From Peptostreptococcus sp. (GTDB lineage: Bacteria > Bacillota > Clostridia > Peptostreptococcales > Peptostreptococcaceae), in assembly GCA_020025095.1 (NCBI GenBank), contig JAHHSS010000068.1, forward strand, positions 1 through 7,769: DNA of 7,769 nt, read 5' to 3'. Numbering within the stretch: the stretch's first letter is position 1; every line of letters starts with the position of its first letter. Positions 6,298-7,769 of the stretch are shown piece by piece. Made by a program: the position numbers and the translations under genes. The notes under the pieces are model-generated. The model was given only the letters and a program-made list of their open reading frames with translations. It ran no database searches and was not told the origin of the DNA.

Positions 6298-6408
6298 AAC
6301 TTTTAATACATTTTTCTTTAAGATAAAACTTGCATCTTTTAAAAAATATCCTTATAAATAGTATTTATTATGAAACATTAACAAATTATAACAATAATTC
6401 AAAAAAAA

Positions 6409-6436
6409 TTGAATTAACATAGAAACGTGATAAAAT
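6409..6436 (+). promoter_or_regulatory. candidate promoter of the carboxypeptidase gene
   Basis: TTGAAT (6409-6414) and TAAAAT (6431-6436) are separated by 16 bp, and TGA directly precedes the -10, forming an extended -10. The predicted leader is about 100 nt. It contains a weak hairpin, TGGTA (6442-6446) with TACCA (6467-6471), enclosing TTAATT/AATTAA. TATAAT boxes at 6481 and 6521 lack suitable -35 partners. The rest of the 337-bp divergent gap (6207-6543) shows no reading frame of interest. Confidence 0.5.
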
Positions 6437-6543
6437 AATAGTGGTACTTAATTACAATTAAATAAATACCATATTATACATATAATATATGAGTACATAT
6501 TTTCACATAATGCACTTTATTATAATATTTAAGGAGTTAAATT

Positions 6544-7769
6544 ATGATTAAACTATTAAAAAAAGCAATTATACTTTCTAGCTCTGCACTACTTTTTTTA
6601 CCAAGCCTTTCTTTGGCTGCTGAAAGTAGATACAGAGATGGCTATTCTAAGTATGCAATAGTATCTGACTTTGATACTGGTAGAATTATTTATGCGAAAA
6701 ATTCGGATAAAAAGTCCGCTATGGCAAGTATGTCAAAAATTATGACTCTTCTACTTGCATTTGATGCTATTAAAGAAAAAAAAGCAAGCCCTAATGACAT
6801 CATCACTATCCAAGAGGGTGATGTAAATAGAGAAGGTACTAATATAAAATTAACTGTCGGCGAAAAAATTTCTCTAGAAGAGTTAATGAAGGGGATGATG
6901 ATTGTCTCAGCAAATGATGCAGCTTTAGCAATATCTAGACATATTGCTGGCGATTATACAAAATTTGTTGAACAGATGAATTCTAAGGCAAAGGAAATCG
7001 GTATGAAAGATACCATTTTTTATAATCCAAATGGACTTCCTTACAAAATTTCCAAAGATGGCCTTTCTACTGAAAATACAACAACTGCAAATGATGTATT
7101 GAAACTCTCTAACTGGATATATGAAAAGTACCCTCAGCAAACAATTGCTATAAGCTCAGAAAAAAGATATATCGATAAGAAAAAGGGAATAGATGAAGAA
7201 GCTACTAATCCACTTCTTCCCCTACTAGCAAATGTAGATGGTCTAAAAACTGGATATACTAGTAAGGCTGGATATTGTCTTTCATATTCTATGAAAGTTC
7301 CAAAGGGAAATGGAAATGATGCGCCAAACAGGCTTATGGGAGTTACAATGGGTAGCACTAGCAAAGAAGGTAGAAAAGAAGCAGCTTATACTGCACTTAA
7401 TTTTATAGAAAAGAATTACAAAACGAAATATGAATACAAAGAAAATCAAAAAGTAATTTCAACAGAAATTAATGGAAATCCAAAACTTAATATTGATTTG
7501 ATGACAAAGAAAAATATAAAAGTTATAAAAAGAATTAACGAGAAATTTGCTGTTAAAACAGACTATCATAAGATATCAATTGGAGATATCGAGACTAAAC
7601 CAGCGGCTACAGTAACTCTTTTAGATTTAAATAAAAATGAAGTTGCTAAATTTCCTGTATTTGTAGATAATTCAAATCTAAGCATTCCTAAAAAAATTAA
7701 ACTTTTTATAAGTGCAATTGGAGCAAGTATAAAAAATTCATCTCCAAGTAAAAACTATACTGTTATAAC
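6544..7769 (+). CDS. dacA: D-alanyl-D-alanine carboxypeptidase, PBP5/DacA type (runs off right edge)
   Basis: This frame is open from ATG 6544 to the window end (408 codons, no stop), so the 3' end is missing. It is a low-molecular-mass penicillin-binding protein (peptidase family S11) that trims the terminal D-Ala from peptidoglycan stem peptides outside the membrane. A signal peptide is clear: MIKLLKK, then a hydrophobic stretch to about 24, with cleavage likely after A25 or A26. All active-site motifs are present: SMSK (S62 nucleophile, K65), SAN (122-124) and KTG (235-237), with the typical contexts 'ASMSKIMT' and 'VDGLKTGYT'. From about residue 295 a beta-rich C-terminal domain of the PBP5_C type follows. 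Family members usually end in an amphipathic or transmembrane anchor, which probably lies just past the edge. AAGGAG (6531-6536) sits 7 nt before the ATG. It is divergent from the DUF4364-like gene. Confidence 0.93.
   Translation, partial: MIKLLKKAIILSSSALLFLPSLSLAAESRYRDGYSKYAIVSDFDTGRIIYAKNSDKKSAMASMSKIMTLLLAFDAIKEKKASPNDIITIQEGDVNREGTNIKLTVGEKISLEELMKGMMIVSANDAALAISRHIAGDYTKFVEQMNSKAKEIGMKDTIFYNPNGLPYKISKDGLSTENTTTANDVLKLSNWIYEKYPQQTIAISSEKRYIDKKKGIDEEATNPLLPLLANVDGLKTGYTSKAGYCLSYSMKVPKGNGNDAPNRLMGVTMGSTSKEGRKEAAYTALNFIEKNYKTKYEYKENQKVISTEINGNPKLNIDLMTKKNIKVIKRINEKFAVKTDYHKISIGDIETKPAATVTLLDLNKNEVAKFPVFVDNSNLSIPKKIKLFISAIGASIKNSSPSKNYTVI

Noticed and set aside
6109..6306. Plus-strand open frame of 65 codons
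   Set aside because: It overlaps the DUF4364-like gene start and promoter on the other strand and has no recognisable motif or ribosome binding site.
6925..7364. Two minus-strand open frames inside the carboxypeptidase gene
   Set aside because: The plus strand encodes complete SxxK, SxN and KTG motifs here, so the minus frames are antisense shadows.

Overview
The window is AT-rich, with strong AAAGGAG-type ribosome binding sites, A/T-ending codons and several families typical of anaerobic Firmicutes: a cysteine-rich small domain protein, a DUF4364-like winged-helix protein, an S11 carboxypeptidase and a stand-alone rpsD. This points to a low-GC Clostridia-class bacterium, possibly close to Peptostreptococcaceae or Tissierellia. 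That placement is an inference from gene content and composition. No mobile element, CRISPR array, rRNA or tRNA was seen.

Left part, minus strand (1-2308). The 5' end of rpsD (ribosomal protein S4) runs off the left edge. It has a good sigma-A promoter and a leader of about 208 nt holding a candidate pseudoknot and competing stems, as expected for an autogenously controlled S4 mRNA. Upstream of it lie a complete cardiolipin synthase (two HKD motifs) and a small eight-cysteine protein whose start is best moved to the second ATG.

Centre, plus strand (2560-5549). An extended -10 promoter drives a canonical hflX (ribosome-splitting GTPase). After 218 bp comes a second HflX-like GTPase. The copy keeps the GTP-binding motifs but has lost two HflX signatures, including the glycine-rich loop between the long helices of the N-terminal domain, the region expected to face the peptidyl-transferase centre. 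The gap between the genes holds a 6-codon reading frame with its own Shine-Dalgarno sequence and RNA pairings that could mask the ribosome binding site of the second gene. A 19-bp perfect inverted repeat ends the unit and also faces the convergent gene. This pair and its leader are the most interesting part of the window: a possible duplicated ribosome-rescue or antibiotic-response module.

Right part (5676-7769). A DUF4364-like regulator on the minus strand, with a near-consensus promoter, is divergent from a D-alanyl-D-alanine carboxypeptidase (PBP5/DacA type). The latter has a signal peptide and all three active-site motifs and runs off the right edge. The themes are translation (S4, HflX) and cell envelope (cardiolipin, peptidoglycan), but apart from the hflX pair the genes look independently transcribed.
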